A DNA stretch of 64,000 bases from Campylobacteraceae bacterium (GCA_027065385.1 JAMOOP010000009.1:1-64000), one strand, 5' to 3'; numbered from the stretch's first letter, positions 52,504 through 62,346 are shown. A program made the numbers and translations. Notes: a model not told the origin generated them from the sequence alone.

Positions 52504-53997
52504 TTAAAAATTATATTTTGGAGTTTTCTCAATATCTATAATATTAAGTTTTAAACCATCAGGGGTTTCTATTTCCTCTATTTTCTCTTTTGCTAAATAG
52601 AGTGAGCTATCTGTTTCTATAGTTAATATATTATTATCTAATCTAAAATCAAAATTTTCAATATATGAGTTTTCATGTAAAGAGGTACAAATAGAGTATA
52701 TAAAACTTAATATCTCTAGCTCTTTTTTATGAGGAAGTAGAGATTTATACTTTTTATATGTCTCTTTATCATATAACCCTTTTCCACCAAATCTTAATAG
52801 AAGTGCTGTTAGGATTATCTCTTGATGTGTTACTCTATAGTTAAACTCTTGCATAGTGGCATAAAATGCGTGTTGATATGATTTATAGATATTAAAAGTG
52901 TAACCTATTGGTGTTATCTCTATGGCATGTATTAGAGTTTTTAGATATTTTTCTTTTATTTTCTCTTTGCTTTCAAATAGAAAAAATATCTCTTTTGCAC
53001 TCTCTTTTGCTTTTTGAGTATGGAAAGTGTCTATTTGAAATCTATCTAATATACTTACTATACTTGGATTTATCTCTTTTGGAAATTGAAGATTACTATT
53101 TTTTAAAAAATCACTTAAAAATACGCCCTCTCTAACTCCTACACCACTTGTTATTACTTTTTTGGCTCCAATAAAGTGTAAAATCTCTTGAAATATTAAA
53201 GTTCCTTCTCTAATAGTATCAAAACGACCTTTAGAGAGATATAGATATGGAAGTAGTATTTTTTGAGCAAAAGTTATATTTGAAAAGTATTTATCTTCAT
53301 CTTTTAAACTATAGGTAAATGCGTGAAGTTTATCAAGTGGATACTCTCTTTTTTTCATAATAGCTTTAGCTAATGTTCTAGCAGTTCCACCAATACCAAC
53401 TGCTATATTACTTTTAAATAAAGATGGAAGCTCTTTAAGCTCTTCTATAATAAAATCTTTAGCTTCATTTAGAGGTCTATTTTTATCAAAGAAAAGCTCT
53501 TTCAGTCTTACAGTTCCAATATTTAAAGAGTATGTATCAACTATTTTTGAATTTTTTATAAGTGCTAAATCAGATGAACCACCACCAATATCAATAGTAA
53601 TTCCATTTTCAAAAGGAAGAAGATTAAGACCAGCTACAGCACCATATTTTGCTTCTAGTTTACCATCTATAATTTTTATATCTAAATTAAGTTTATCTTT
53701 TATCCATTTAGTAAACTCTACTCCATTTGGTGCATCTCTTAAGGCTGAAGTTGCTACACATAGTGTCTTTTCTACATTATATAGTTTTATAGTATTTATA
53801 AACTCACTAAGTGCTAAATACGCTCTTTTTATCCCTATTGGTTGAAGGTAACCATTTTTTTCATAAGCACCTTCACCAATACGGACTTTTGATTTTTTTT
53901 CACAAATTAGATGAAAACCATATTTGCTACTTGCTTGATATATAACTAATCTAGCTGAATTAGAACCAATATCTATAATAGCAGTAGCTTTTGACAT
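52504..53997 (-). CDS. Ppx/GppA-family exopolyphosphatase/pppGpp phosphohydrolase
   Basis: 'AIIDIGSNSARLVIYQ', 'ITIDIGGGSSDLALI', C-terminal HD-like extension. Confidence 0.9.
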   Translation of the reverse strand: MSKATAIIDIGSNSARLVIYQASSKYGFHLICEKKSKVRIGEGAYEKNGYLQPIGIKRAYLALSEFINTIKLYNVEKTLCVATSALRDAPNGVEFTKWIKDKLNLDIKIIDGKLEAKYGAVAGLNLLPFENGITIDIGGGSSDLALIKNSKIVDTYSLNIGTVRLKELFFDKNRPLNEAKDFIIEELKELPSLFKSNIAVGIGGTARTLAKAIMKKREYPLDKLHAFTYSLKDEDKYFSNITFAQKILLPYLYLSKGRFDTIREGTLIFQEILHFIGAKKVITSGVGVREGVFLSDFLKNSNLQFPKEINPSIVSILDRFQIDTFHTQKAKESAKEIFFLFESKEKIKEKYLKTLIHAIEITPIGYTFNIYKSYQHAFYATMQEFNYRVTHQEIILTALLLRFGGKGLYDKETYKKYKSLLPHKKELEILSFIYSICTSLHENSYIENFDFRLDNNILTIETDSSLYLAKEKIEEIETPDGLKLNIIDIEKTPKYNF

Positions 53998-54004
53998 AAA
54001 AAGG

Positions 54005-54256
54005 CTACTCTTCTTCTTGCATCTGTTGAAATTTAAATTTTAACTCTTCAACACTCTCCACACTATCAGGGTCAGAAGTTATACAATCAACAGGACAAAC
54101 TGCAATACATTGAGGTTCATCATAATGACCTACACACTCCGTACATCTATCAGAGTCTATTATATATATTGGGTCATTTTCTTCAATCGCCTCATTAGGA
54201 CACTCTTCTCTACACGCATCACATGCTATACAATCATCTGAAATTTTTAAAGCCAT
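54005..54256 (-). CDS. 2x[4Fe-4S] ferredoxin (YfhL-like)
   Basis: 'CIACDACREECPNEAI', 'CTECVGHYDEPQCIAVCPVDCI'. Confidence 0.93.
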   Translation of the reverse strand: MALKISDDCIACDACREECPNEAIEENDPIYIIDSDRCTECVGHYDEPQCIAVCPVDCITSDPDSVESVEELKFKFQQMQEEE

Positions 54257-54369
54257 ATTGTCTCTCTTTATAATTTATAAATTTAGTACCTTTGAACTCC
54301 TAAGTACTTAAGGCATTTTATATCTTATCAAAGCTTATAAATAATTTAAAATTTAAAAAAAAGATTACT

Positions 54370-55659
54370 CTATTGATGTAAAAAACGCTCAAAAGGAAAT
54401 ATAATACTAGCTATTGCTCCCTGTTTATCTGTTCTATTTTTAAGTGTAAGTTGCACTCCCATAGATTCTGCTGCATTTTGTGCAAGGAATAGTCCAAGCC
54501 CAGCTCCCGTTGACTCTGTAGAGCGTTTAAATGGTGCAAATAGGTTTTCTGACTCATCTATACCTTTACCCTCATCTATAATATCAACTATAAAACTCTT
54601 CTCATCAGTATGGACTAAAATTTTTACTAATCCACCCTCTGGTGTAAATCTAAGTGCATTTTGAACAAAGTTTTGGAAAATTTGCATAAATAGAAGTGGT
54701 TGAATACTTATCATAAATCTCTCTGTTTCAAAGTTATATATAAAATCTCTATTTTGTGAATGTGCTAAAAGTTCATACTCTTCAGCCTTTTTTGCTATAA
54801 ATCTAATAATATTAATTCTTTCAGGTTTTTCAAACTGTCCACCCTCTGCTCTTCCATACTCTAAGATGTTATGTATCATATTGTTTAGAGTATCAATAGA
54901 CTCTATATTTTGAAGTAGTGTCTCTTTTATTTTATCATTTTTTTTATACTTCATAAGGGTTATTTGGTTTTTTAGTCTCATAACAGCTAAAGGTGTTTTT
55001 AACTCATGAGCAGTTCCTACATATAACTCTTTTCTATAGTTTATTGATGTTTTTATTTTATTAATTAAAGCATTAAATGAGTTTGCTACTTTTTCAAACT
55101 CAAAAGGTAACTCTTTTGTATCTATAGGTTTTAAAATACTCTCATTCATATTACTAAATTTATAAGTTAGTTTATTAAGAGGTTTCATAAGTTGTGATGA
55201 AAGTTTAGATGCGTAATATAGTATAAATATAAATCCTATAAGGGTAATTATTAACATTGTTAGATATATATTTTCTAATAAATTATTTTGGTCTGTTATA
55301 TCTTTAGTTAAAATAATAGATTTATTAGAGTTTGGGTAAGGGTATGAGGCTTTTAAGTAGTAGTTATTATCTATTTTTACTCTTTTAATTGGAACTTGTT
55401 CTAAAGAGTCTCCAACTGTTACCTCAATATCAAATATTCTTTTTAAATTAAATATATTAAAATCTTTAAAAAACTCTTTCTCATCAGGATAATAACGGAC
55501 AATAGCTTCTGCCTGTTGTCTAAAATTTCTCTCTGTTGTCTTATTTATATAAGATGATAAAAAAAACGATATAAATATAGTAACGGCAATGAGCATAGCT
55601 GTCATAATAACAGCTATCTCTAAAAAAAAACTAATTCCTAAGCTCCTTTTGGAAAGCAA
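54370..55659 (-). CDS. Sensor histidine kinase
   Basis: Two TM helices, H-box 'YVGTAHELKTPLAVMRLK', 'STGAGLGLFLAQNAAESMG'; overlaps the RR gene by 22 bp. Confidence 0.92.
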   Translation of the reverse strand: MLSKRSLGISFFLEIAVIMTAMLIAVTIFISFFLSSYINKTTERNFRQQAEAIVRYYPDEKEFFKDFNIFNLKRIFDIEVTVGDSLEQVPIKRVKIDNNYYLKASYPYPNSNKSIILTKDITDQNNLLENIYLTMLIITLIGFIFILYYASKLSSQLMKPLNKLTYKFSNMNESILKPIDTKELPFEFEKVANSFNALINKIKTSINYRKELYVGTAHELKTPLAVMRLKNQITLMKYKKNDKIKETLLQNIESIDTLNNMIHNILEYGRAEGGQFEKPERINIIRFIAKKAEEYELLAHSQNRDFIYNFETERFMISIQPLLFMQIFQNFVQNALRFTPEGGLVKILVHTDEKSFIVDIIDEGKGIDESENLFAPFKRSTESTGAGLGLFLAQNAAESMGVQLTLKNRTDKQGAIASIIFPFERFLHQ

Positions 55660-56309
55660 AATCTATAACCTCTTCTTCTGACTGTTTCAATAGTCGTAAT
55701 ATTTAATGGTTTATCCATTTTTTGTCTAATCTGATTAATAGCAACCTCAATTACATTAGGAGTTACTAACTCAGGCTCTTCCCAAATAGCATCTAAAAGT
55801 TGCTCTTTTGATACAATTTGGTCTTTGTGCATAGCTAAGTGAGTTAAAACCTCAAAAGGTTTACCTTTAAGTTCAATCTCTTCACCTTCATATATAATTC
55901 TCTCCTCTTCAGGATTAATTACAAGATTTTCTACTTCAATAATATTAGAACCACCAAATCTAAGTTTTGCCTCAATTCTAGTAGTAAGTATCTCAAAATC
56001 AAAAGGTTTTCTAATAAAATCATCAGCTCCAGCTCTTAGAGCTTCAATCTCACTCTCTCTATCATCTCTTGCTGATAGAATTATCACAGAAGTTTTTGGT
56101 GCTTTCTCTTTTAATTTAACAATTATATCAATTCCGTTACCATCTGGTAACATCCAGTCTAAAAGTACTAAATCATAATTTCTAATTCCTAAATAATATT
56201 CACCATCTTTAATATTTGCAGCTACATCATTTTGAAATCCAAACTCTTTTAATCCGTCTGATAATGTCTTGCTTAATGTAATTTCATCTTCAATAATTAA
56301 TATTCTCAT
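55638..56309 (-). CDS. OmpR-family response regulator, HsrA/HP1043-like DNA-binding domain with canonical receiver
   Basis: 'VLLDWMLPDG' phospho-Asp, 'IRKPF' Lys; 'GKPFEVLTHLAMHKDQIVSKEQLLDAIWEEPELVTPNVIEVAINQIRQKMDKPLNITTIETVRRRGYRFCFPK' nearly matches H. pylori HsrA as recalled. Confidence 0.9.
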   Translation of the reverse strand: MRILIIEDEITLSKTLSDGLKEFGFQNDVAANIKDGEYYLGIRNYDLVLLDWMLPDGNGIDIIVKLKEKAPKTSVIILSARDDRESEIEALRAGADDFIRKPFDFEILTTRIEAKLRFGGSNIIEVENLVINPEEERIIYEGEEIELKGKPFEVLTHLAMHKDQIVSKEQLLDAIWEEPELVTPNVIEVAINQIRQKMDKPLNITTIETVRRRGYRFCFPKGA

Positions 56310-56435
56310 TTTATTTAAAGCTCCTAGTTTAATAATATTTTAATATTATAACACAAAAATATTATAGTTTAAAGTTTTTTTAAATATTTTTTAATTATTT
56401 TTTAATTATTTTATATTATAAGGTGTTATTTGAGG

Positions 56436-56759
56436 TTATTTCCACTCTTTTGATAGAGCTACAGAGGCATTTTTTATAATGTTAGGTTTTGATATTTTTA
56501 AGTAAAGTCTATCTATTTGAGGATAATCCGAGATTAGGGAACTCCCTATATCTTCAATGGCATCTTCTAAAAGCCCATATTTGCTTTTCTTTAGCATAGT
56601 TTCTACTCTATTTACCACTATAGAGTAGTCTATAAAGCTTTTAGGACTGTAGTTGTAGTCAATTCTTATCTCAACTATAACTGTCTGTTTTAAAGTACGC
56701 TCAAAATCTAAGATACCAATAATGGTATCTATAGAAAGTCTCTCAATATGTATTGTCAT
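56436..56759 (-). CDS. folB: Dihydroneopterin aldolase
   Basis: 'MTIHIERLSIDTIIGILDFERTLKQTVIVEIRIDYNY'; 4-bp overlap with plsY. Confidence 0.85.
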   Translation of the reverse strand: MTIHIERLSIDTIIGILDFERTLKQTVIVEIRIDYNYSPKSFIDYSIVVNRVETMLKKSKYGLLEDAIEDIGSSLISDYPQIDRLYLKISKPNIIKNASVALSKEWK

Positions 56760-57370
56760 ACTACTTTTTTCTCTTCTTTCTTAAATAATCTTACAATATT
56801 TGGTATATGTTTATAGAAGATTATAAATGCAATAATCCAAACTGGTGCATGAGTATAAATTTCAGGAATGGTAGGGTGAATAATATAAGAAGATGCTATT
56901 AAAGCACCTAAACCAATAAGGGAGGATAGAGAAGATATTTTTAAAACCTTTCCTGCAATATACCATACAGCCATAGCGATAATAGCCTCTATTGGAAGCA
57001 TAACTAAAAGTACTCCAAATCCAGTTGCTACCCCTTTTCCACCCTCAAATCCTAAAAACGGACTAAAGCAGTGTCCTAAAACACTTAATACTGCTAGAGT
57101 CCATAAAATATTATCATCTGCCCCTAGAGCTTTTGCTATAAGCATTACTATAATACCTTTTGTAGCATCTAATGCAAATGTAGCTATAGTTAATTTTTTG
57201 GCTAAATGGGGAGCTTTATCTTTTAACACTCTTAAAACATTAGTTGCTCCAATATTTCCACTCCCCTCTTTTCTTACATCAACTCCAGCAAATAGTTTTG
57301 CTAAAATAAAACCAAAAGGTACTCCTGCTACTAAATAAGCTGTTAAGTATAGTGCTATATTTAAATCCAT
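56756..57370 (-). CDS. plsY: Glycerol-3-phosphate acyltransferase
   Basis: 'AYLVAGVPFGFILAKLFAGVDVRKEGSGNIGATNVLR', 'GHCFSPFLGFEGGKGVATGFG'. Confidence 0.96.
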   Translation of the reverse strand: MDLNIALYLTAYLVAGVPFGFILAKLFAGVDVRKEGSGNIGATNVLRVLKDKAPHLAKKLTIATFALDATKGIIVMLIAKALGADDNILWTLAVLSVLGHCFSPFLGFEGGKGVATGFGVLLVMLPIEAIIAMAVWYIAGKVLKISSLSSLIGLGALIASSYIIHPTIPEIYTHAPVWIIAFIIFYKHIPNIVRLFKKEEKKVV

Positions 57371-57378
57371 TAAGTCTC

Positions 57379-58788
57379 CTATTTATCGTCAATAATTTTA
57401 TCTGCTTCTGCAAATATTTTGTCGATATTATTATGTATCCATTTTTTATCCATCCACTCTTCGGGTCTAACCTCAACACCTTGAACTAAAACACCAAAGT
57501 GTAAATGGTCACCTAAAGCAAGTCCTGTCATACCTGTTTTTGCTATTGGAGTTCCTGCATCTATCTCTGCATCTCTTTGTACTAAAATAGTTGAGCAGTG
57601 ACCATAGATAGTATATAATCCCATACCATGAGAAATCATAGGCATATTACCGTAAATTCCATTATTTTCGGTAAATACAACTTTTCCCCCATTTGAACTT
57701 ATAATAGTAGCCATTTTTGTACTTGCCATATCTAGTCCTACATGAAATGATTGTGATATTTCATTTGATTTATCTTTATAATAGTAGTGTCTATGGTCTC
57801 CAAAACTAGCAACTTTTTTACCATTTCTTAAAGGGTAAAATGGTTTAATATGCCACTCATCAACAATCCCTTCTGGAACTTTAGATGCTAAATCATGTAT
57901 AACTTTTTCATTTGCATCTCTCATATTTTCATTAATAGCTTTTAGTTTTGCTATCCTATCTTCTATTAGAGCATATTGAGGATTACTCTCTGCTAAGTCT
58001 GATATTTTTCCATCTATAAATTTATCAGTTGCTTTTATCCATGATGTTTTATATTTTTTAGAGACTATATAGTATGGAATATTAACAACTCTTTTATTTC
58101 CTGCCATATCAACTGCGACAACTTTAGCTGAGAAGTGTTCTTGATTAAATGGCCAAGCAACAAGCGAAGCGTAATATCCATCTTGTTTATAAGGAACTAC
58201 TCTAAATCTATGTTTTCCCTCTTTTAGATAAAACTCTTTTAAATTATCATCTTTAACTTGAAAAACAACCAAAGCTGAACCACCTTGAGTTATAGAGTAT
58301 GAGTTAGATAAAATATTTACATCTGGTCTATAGTAATCTATATTTACAATAATCTTTTTTACTGCTGTATTTCCTTGTAAAAAACCCCAATTACTTCTAT
58401 CTGTTGCTTTAACTGTTACCCTAAACTGTTTAGATTTTGAGTCTAACATAACACCATCAACAGCTTTACTAGGATATTTTACTTTAATAACTTTCTCTTT
58501 TTGATTTGGTTCAAGGATTAACTCATTTGCAACTGTTATGGTGTGTTTACCATCACTTATATCAACTTCATAAGATTTAAGCCCCATATTATCAGATATT
58601 TTTATTAATAGTGGGTCTCTTCTATTCCAATATATATTATCTTCACTCTGAATAATAGGGTCTTCTCTCTCAAAAGCAGGAGAGGTAAACATATAAGCTC
58701 CAGCCCCTACCATTAGACCTAATATTATAATCCATGCACTTTTAGAATTTCCTCTTTTTCTGCCATAACTACTTCGTCTGTATCTCAT
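57379..58788 (-). CDS. M23-family metallopeptidase with N-terminal TM anchor
   Basis: 'SFHVGLDMASTKMATIISSNGGKVVFTENNGIYGNMPMISHGMGLYTIYGHCS', 'LALGDHLHFGVLVQG'. Confidence 0.9.
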   Translation of the reverse strand: MRYRRSSYGRKRGNSKSAWIIILGLMVGAGAYMFTSPAFEREDPIIQSEDNIYWNRRDPLLIKISDNMGLKSYEVDISDGKHTITVANELILEPNQKEKVIKVKYPSKAVDGVMLDSKSKQFRVTVKATDRSNWGFLQGNTAVKKIIVNIDYYRPDVNILSNSYSITQGGSALVVFQVKDDNLKEFYLKEGKHRFRVVPYKQDGYYASLVAWPFNQEHFSAKVVAVDMAGNKRVVNIPYYIVSKKYKTSWIKATDKFIDGKISDLAESNPQYALIEDRIAKLKAINENMRDANEKVIHDLASKVPEGIVDEWHIKPFYPLRNGKKVASFGDHRHYYYKDKSNEISQSFHVGLDMASTKMATIISSNGGKVVFTENNGIYGNMPMISHGMGLYTIYGHCSTILVQRDAEIDAGTPIAKTGMTGLALGDHLHFGVLVQGVEVRPEEWMDKKWIHNNIDKIFAEADKIIDDK

Positions 58789-59686
58789 TTAATAATTCCA
58801 TCTCTTTTATATTATTTATTAAATCTTTTAAAAAAACCTCTATATTATCTATTTTTATCTCAAAATATGAAGCCATTTTTTCTCCACTTCCACCATAATT
58901 TAAAGCTAAAGATAAAACATCTATATCTTTTTTACCTCGTAAATAGATATAAATACTATTATCTAACTCTATTAAAACAATAGATATTTTAACAGTAACT
59001 AAAGAGATGCCATAATTAACAACTTCTAAGAGGTCACTATATTTAGCTCCACTTTTTTTTATATTCTCTTTTGTTACTATCATAATTGACACTTCACCAT
59101 TACAGTGTAGTGTTAACTCTTGTAGTGTGCTTCCCAATATTCTAAGTGATGATAGAGATTTTCTCTGATTTAGATTATATGATATTTCAGATATATCAAT
59201 ATCATCTGCAATAATATCCGATGATACATCAAAAACCTCTTTAGTTAGACTATTAGTTTTAAAATATTTTATATCTAAGAGAAAAGATGTATAAAAACAA
59301 GTAGCAGAACTTCTATCTATAACAAAATCTGATTTAAAAAGTTTAAATGCAATTTCCCACATAGATATACAATTTTGACTTTTTTTATAAAAATCAAGAT
59401 TTAATATTTCCCTATTATTTAAATTAAATAGATTAACACATCTTTTATCACAATAGATAATTAAACTATTATCAAAATCAATTTTATCTTTTATTTTAGA
59501 AAAATTTGGTAAAAAATCTAAATATATAGGAATATCTTTTTTATTATAACTTACAATTTCAACACTCTTTTTATAGTTTTTTAAGATATTATAAATAGCT
59601 AAAGCAACTCCTGTACTATCTTCATCAAATGAAAAAGAGAATAGAACAGTAACTCTATGGTATTTATTGATTAACTCTTTTAACAT
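58769..59686 (-). CDS. Divergent DHH/DHHA1-family phosphoesterase-like protein
   Basis: 'FSFDEDSTGVALAIYNILKNYKKSVEIVSYNKKD' and C-terminal 'GGSGEKMASYFEI'; canonical metal motifs degenerate. Confidence 0.62.
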   Translation of the reverse strand: MLKELINKYHRVTVLFSFSFDEDSTGVALAIYNILKNYKKSVEIVSYNKKDIPIYLDFLPNFSKIKDKIDFDNSLIIYCDKRCVNLFNLNNREILNLDFYKKSQNCISMWEIAFKLFKSDFVIDRSSATCFYTSFLLDIKYFKTNSLTKEVFDVSSDIIADDIDISEISYNLNQRKSLSSLRILGSTLQELTLHCNGEVSIMIVTKENIKKSGAKYSDLLEVVNYGISLVTVKISIVLIELDNSIYIYLRGKKDIDVLSLALNYGGSGEKMASYFEIKIDNIEVFLKDLINNIKEMELLNEIQTK

Positions 59687-59809
59687 TTACTTTTCCATTT
59701 TGAAATATCAAACTCTATTCTATCTTTTCTTATATCAAGATAAGATAAATATAGATAATTTAAAACTAAGTCAAAGAGTATATGAGTTAAAATCAAGAAA
59801 AGATATAAT

Positions 59810-60499
59810 ATGCAAGAGAAATCAAAATTAATAAAACAGACTATTTTACTACTAGAAGATGACCTACAACTAAGTGATACAATTAAACAGTTTTTAGAGT
59901 ATAAAGATTATAGTGTCTATCCTGCCTATAATGCTTATGAGGCTAAAGATATTTTATATGAGAAAAGAGTTGATTTAATGCTTTTAGATGTAAAAGTACC
60001 ATATCAAAATGGTTTTGATTTTTTAAAGGAAGTAAGAGAAGAGAAAAATAGTGTTCCTGCTATATTTATTACCTCTTTAAATAGTGTTGATAATGTAGAG
60101 AGAGGTTTTGATATTGGGTGTGATGATTATATTAGAAAACCATTTGCCCTAAAAGAGTTACTTGTTAGAATTGAAGCTATATTTAAAAGGCAACTTTCGA
60201 GTTTTAAAAAGAGTATAGAGTTATCAAATGGATATACATTTGATTTAGCTAATAATCTTCTACTTAAAAATGGTAAGAGTGTAACAGTTAGGACAAAAGA
60301 GCTAAAACTTCTTATATTTTTTCTAAAAAATCCAAACAGACTACTTAGTTATAATAATATCTATAATGAACTTTGGGAATATAGTGAGACTCCTAGTCAA
60401 GGAAGTTTAAGAGCATATATTTCAACTATTAGAAATATTATAGGAAAAGATAAAATAGAGACAATTAAACATATAGGTTATAGATATGTTAAGCAGTGA
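59810..60499 (+). CDS. OmpR-family response regulator (TCS-1)
   Basis: 'LLLEDDLQL', 'LMLLDVKVPYQNG', 'DDYIRKPF', wHTH 'YISTIRNIIGKDKIETIKHIGYRYV'. Confidence 0.92.
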   Translation: MQEKSKLIKQTILLLEDDLQLSDTIKQFLEYKDYSVYPAYNAYEAKDILYEKRVDLMLLDVKVPYQNGFDFLKEVREEKNSVPAIFITSLNSVDNVERGFDIGCDDYIRKPFALKELLVRIEAIFKRQLSSFKKSIELSNGYTFDLANNLLLKNGKSVTVRTKELKLLIFFLKNPNRLLSYNNIYNELWEYSETPSQGSLRAYISTIRNIIGKDKIETIKHIGYRYVKQ

Positions 60500-61640
60500 A
60501 AAACGCTCACTGTTTAGATTTTTAACTATCTATTTAAGTTCAACCCTTCTGCTTTTTCTTTTAGCTACTACTATTCTTTACCACTATCAAAAACATAATA
60601 TTTTGGATAAACAGATAGATAGATTACATATAGAAGCTCAAAAGATAACTCAAAAACTAAGAGAACTCCACTCAATATTTAATAAACCTCTAATATATCC
60701 ATATAATAAACCTTTTAAATCAGCAATATATACAATAGATAAAAAGTATATATTTGGTTCATTTAGACCTAAGACTATATTGTGGAATAAGGAGTTTTAT
60801 ATAAAAAATAGAAGTCTATTTCTTATCTATAATATAAAACCATACTATTTAGGTGCATCATATTTAATAGTCTCTAAAAATATTAATGAAAAACCTATTT
60901 TAGACTTAAAAAAACTACTAATACTATTTTTATTAATTGCTTGTATATTTTTCACTATACTTGGACTATTTTTAGGAAAACTTTTTGTAGCACCTATGAA
61001 AGAGTCTATGGAGGGAATGAATAGATTTATTCAAGATACAACACATGAGTTAAATACACCTATTAGTACAATTTTAACAAATATAGAACTACTTGAGACA
61101 ATATATGATTGTGAAGGTAAAAAAGAGATGAAAAGAATAGAGATAGCCTCTAAAACATTAAGTAGACTTTATGAGGATTTAACATATTTAAAATTAAATA
61201 AGAGATACCATAGAGAGATAATATCTCTTGATATTTCAAAACTTTTATATGAAAGAGTAGATTTTTTTTATACTATAATAGAGGCAAAAGAGTTAAACTT
61301 AATATTAGATATCGAACCTAGAGTTATAATTAATATTGATTATAATGATGCTATTCGTCTTATAGATAATATCTTATCTAATGCTATAAAATATAATAAA
61401 AAAGAGGGAGATTTAAAAATATATCTTAATAAAAATATATTTAAAGTCTATAATAGTGGAATTGGAATAGATAAAAAAGATTTAAAAAGGGTAAAAGAGA
61501 GATTTAATAGAGCAAATTTAAGTGAGGGTGGATTTGGTATAGGTTTAGATATAATTGAATATATTGTAAATATCTATAAATTTAAATTCTCTATTGAGTC
61601 TGAAAAAGAGATATTTACAAAGGTAACAATAAAATGGTAA
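60486..61640 (+). CDS. Sensor histidine kinase (TCS-1)
   Basis: TM helices, H-box 'FIQDTTHELNTPISTILTN', 'GGFGIGLDIIEYI'; overlaps the RR by 14 bp. Confidence 0.92.
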   Translation: MLSSEKRSLFRFLTIYLSSTLLLFLLATTILYHYQKHNILDKQIDRLHIEAQKITQKLRELHSIFNKPLIYPYNKPFKSAIYTIDKKYIFGSFRPKTILWNKEFYIKNRSLFLIYNIKPYYLGASYLIVSKNINEKPILDLKKLLILFLLIACIFFTILGLFLGKLFVAPMKESMEGMNRFIQDTTHELNTPISTILTNIELLETIYDCEGKKEMKRIEIASKTLSRLYEDLTYLKLNKRYHREIISLDISKLLYERVDFFYTIIEAKELNLILDIEPRVIINIDYNDAIRLIDNILSNAIKYNKKEGDLKIYLNKNIFKVYNSGIGIDKKDLKRVKERFNRANLSEGGFGIGLDIIEYIVNIYKFKFSIESEKEIFTKVTIKW

Positions 61641-61984
61641 ATTTTTTTCTATTTCTAACTATAATATTATTTGCCAATAGCTCATCTTTAGAGTTAGAAA
61701 AAAACTGTTTAAATTGCCATAAGATACAAAAAATTCCAAGTGAACTTATATATAGGCGTTATCTTATGCACTATAGTAATAAAAAAGTTATTGAAAATAA
61801 GATATTTAAATATCTTAAAAATCCTAAAAAAGAGAACTCTATTATGCCAAATCAATTTTTTCTGAAATTTCCTATGAAAAAAAGAGTTGATTTAAATAAT
61901 AGTCTATTAGAAAATAGTATAAAAGAGTATATAGAGCTATTTGATATTAGAAAAAAGCTGATTTTACCAAAAAAAACAAAGTAA
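61634..61984 (+). CDS. Secreted small monoheme cytochrome c-like protein
   Basis: Signal peptide, single CLNCH heme motif, candidate distal Met 'NSIMPNQFF'; overlaps HK-1 by 7 bp. Confidence 0.7.
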   Translation: MVNFFLFLTIILFANSSSLELEKNCLNCHKIQKIPSELIYRRYLMHYSNKKVIENKIFKYLKNPKKENSIMPNQFFLKFPMKKRVDLNNSLLENSIKEYIELFDIRKKLILPKKTK

Positions 61985-62031
61985 CATTTCTTTAACAATT
62001 TTAGTGTAAAATTGGCTATAAGGAGTATCTT

Positions 62032-62346
62032 ATGAAAAAATATATATTAATATATCTATTTTTTATCACTTTTACTTTTAACCTTTTTGCAGAAGATAGT
62101 GGAGAAATCCAGATTAAATCTCTAATTGAAAAAATACAAAGTGCTAAAGTTGAAGATAGGCGAGAGTTAATGAACCAACTCAAACTTAAATTAAGAGAAA
62201 TAAATAAAGATAGTCGAAAAAAAACAGTAATGGAGCTAAAAAAATCTTTAAGAAGAAAAAATGGTCAAAATTGCAAAGGATTTAATAAAAATAGAGGAGA
62301 AAGAATGCACAGACATAGACATCTACACCTTAGGAGTCATAGATAG
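62032..62346 (+). CDS. Secreted helical protein with His-rich C-terminus
   Basis: Signal peptide, charged helices, 'MHRHRHLHLRSHR' tail; TAGTG overlap with the next RR. Confidence 0.65.
   Translation: MKKYILIYLFFITFTFNLFAEDSGEIQIKSLIEKIQSAKVEDRRELMNQLKLKLREINKDSRKKTVMELKKSLRRKNGQNCKGFNKNRGERMHRHRHLHLRSHR

Noticed and set aside
57279-57479. 66-aa minus ORF spanning the plsY/M23 junction (also 28440..28724 and 24860..25045)
   Set aside because: Out-of-frame with, or antisense to, well-supported genes.
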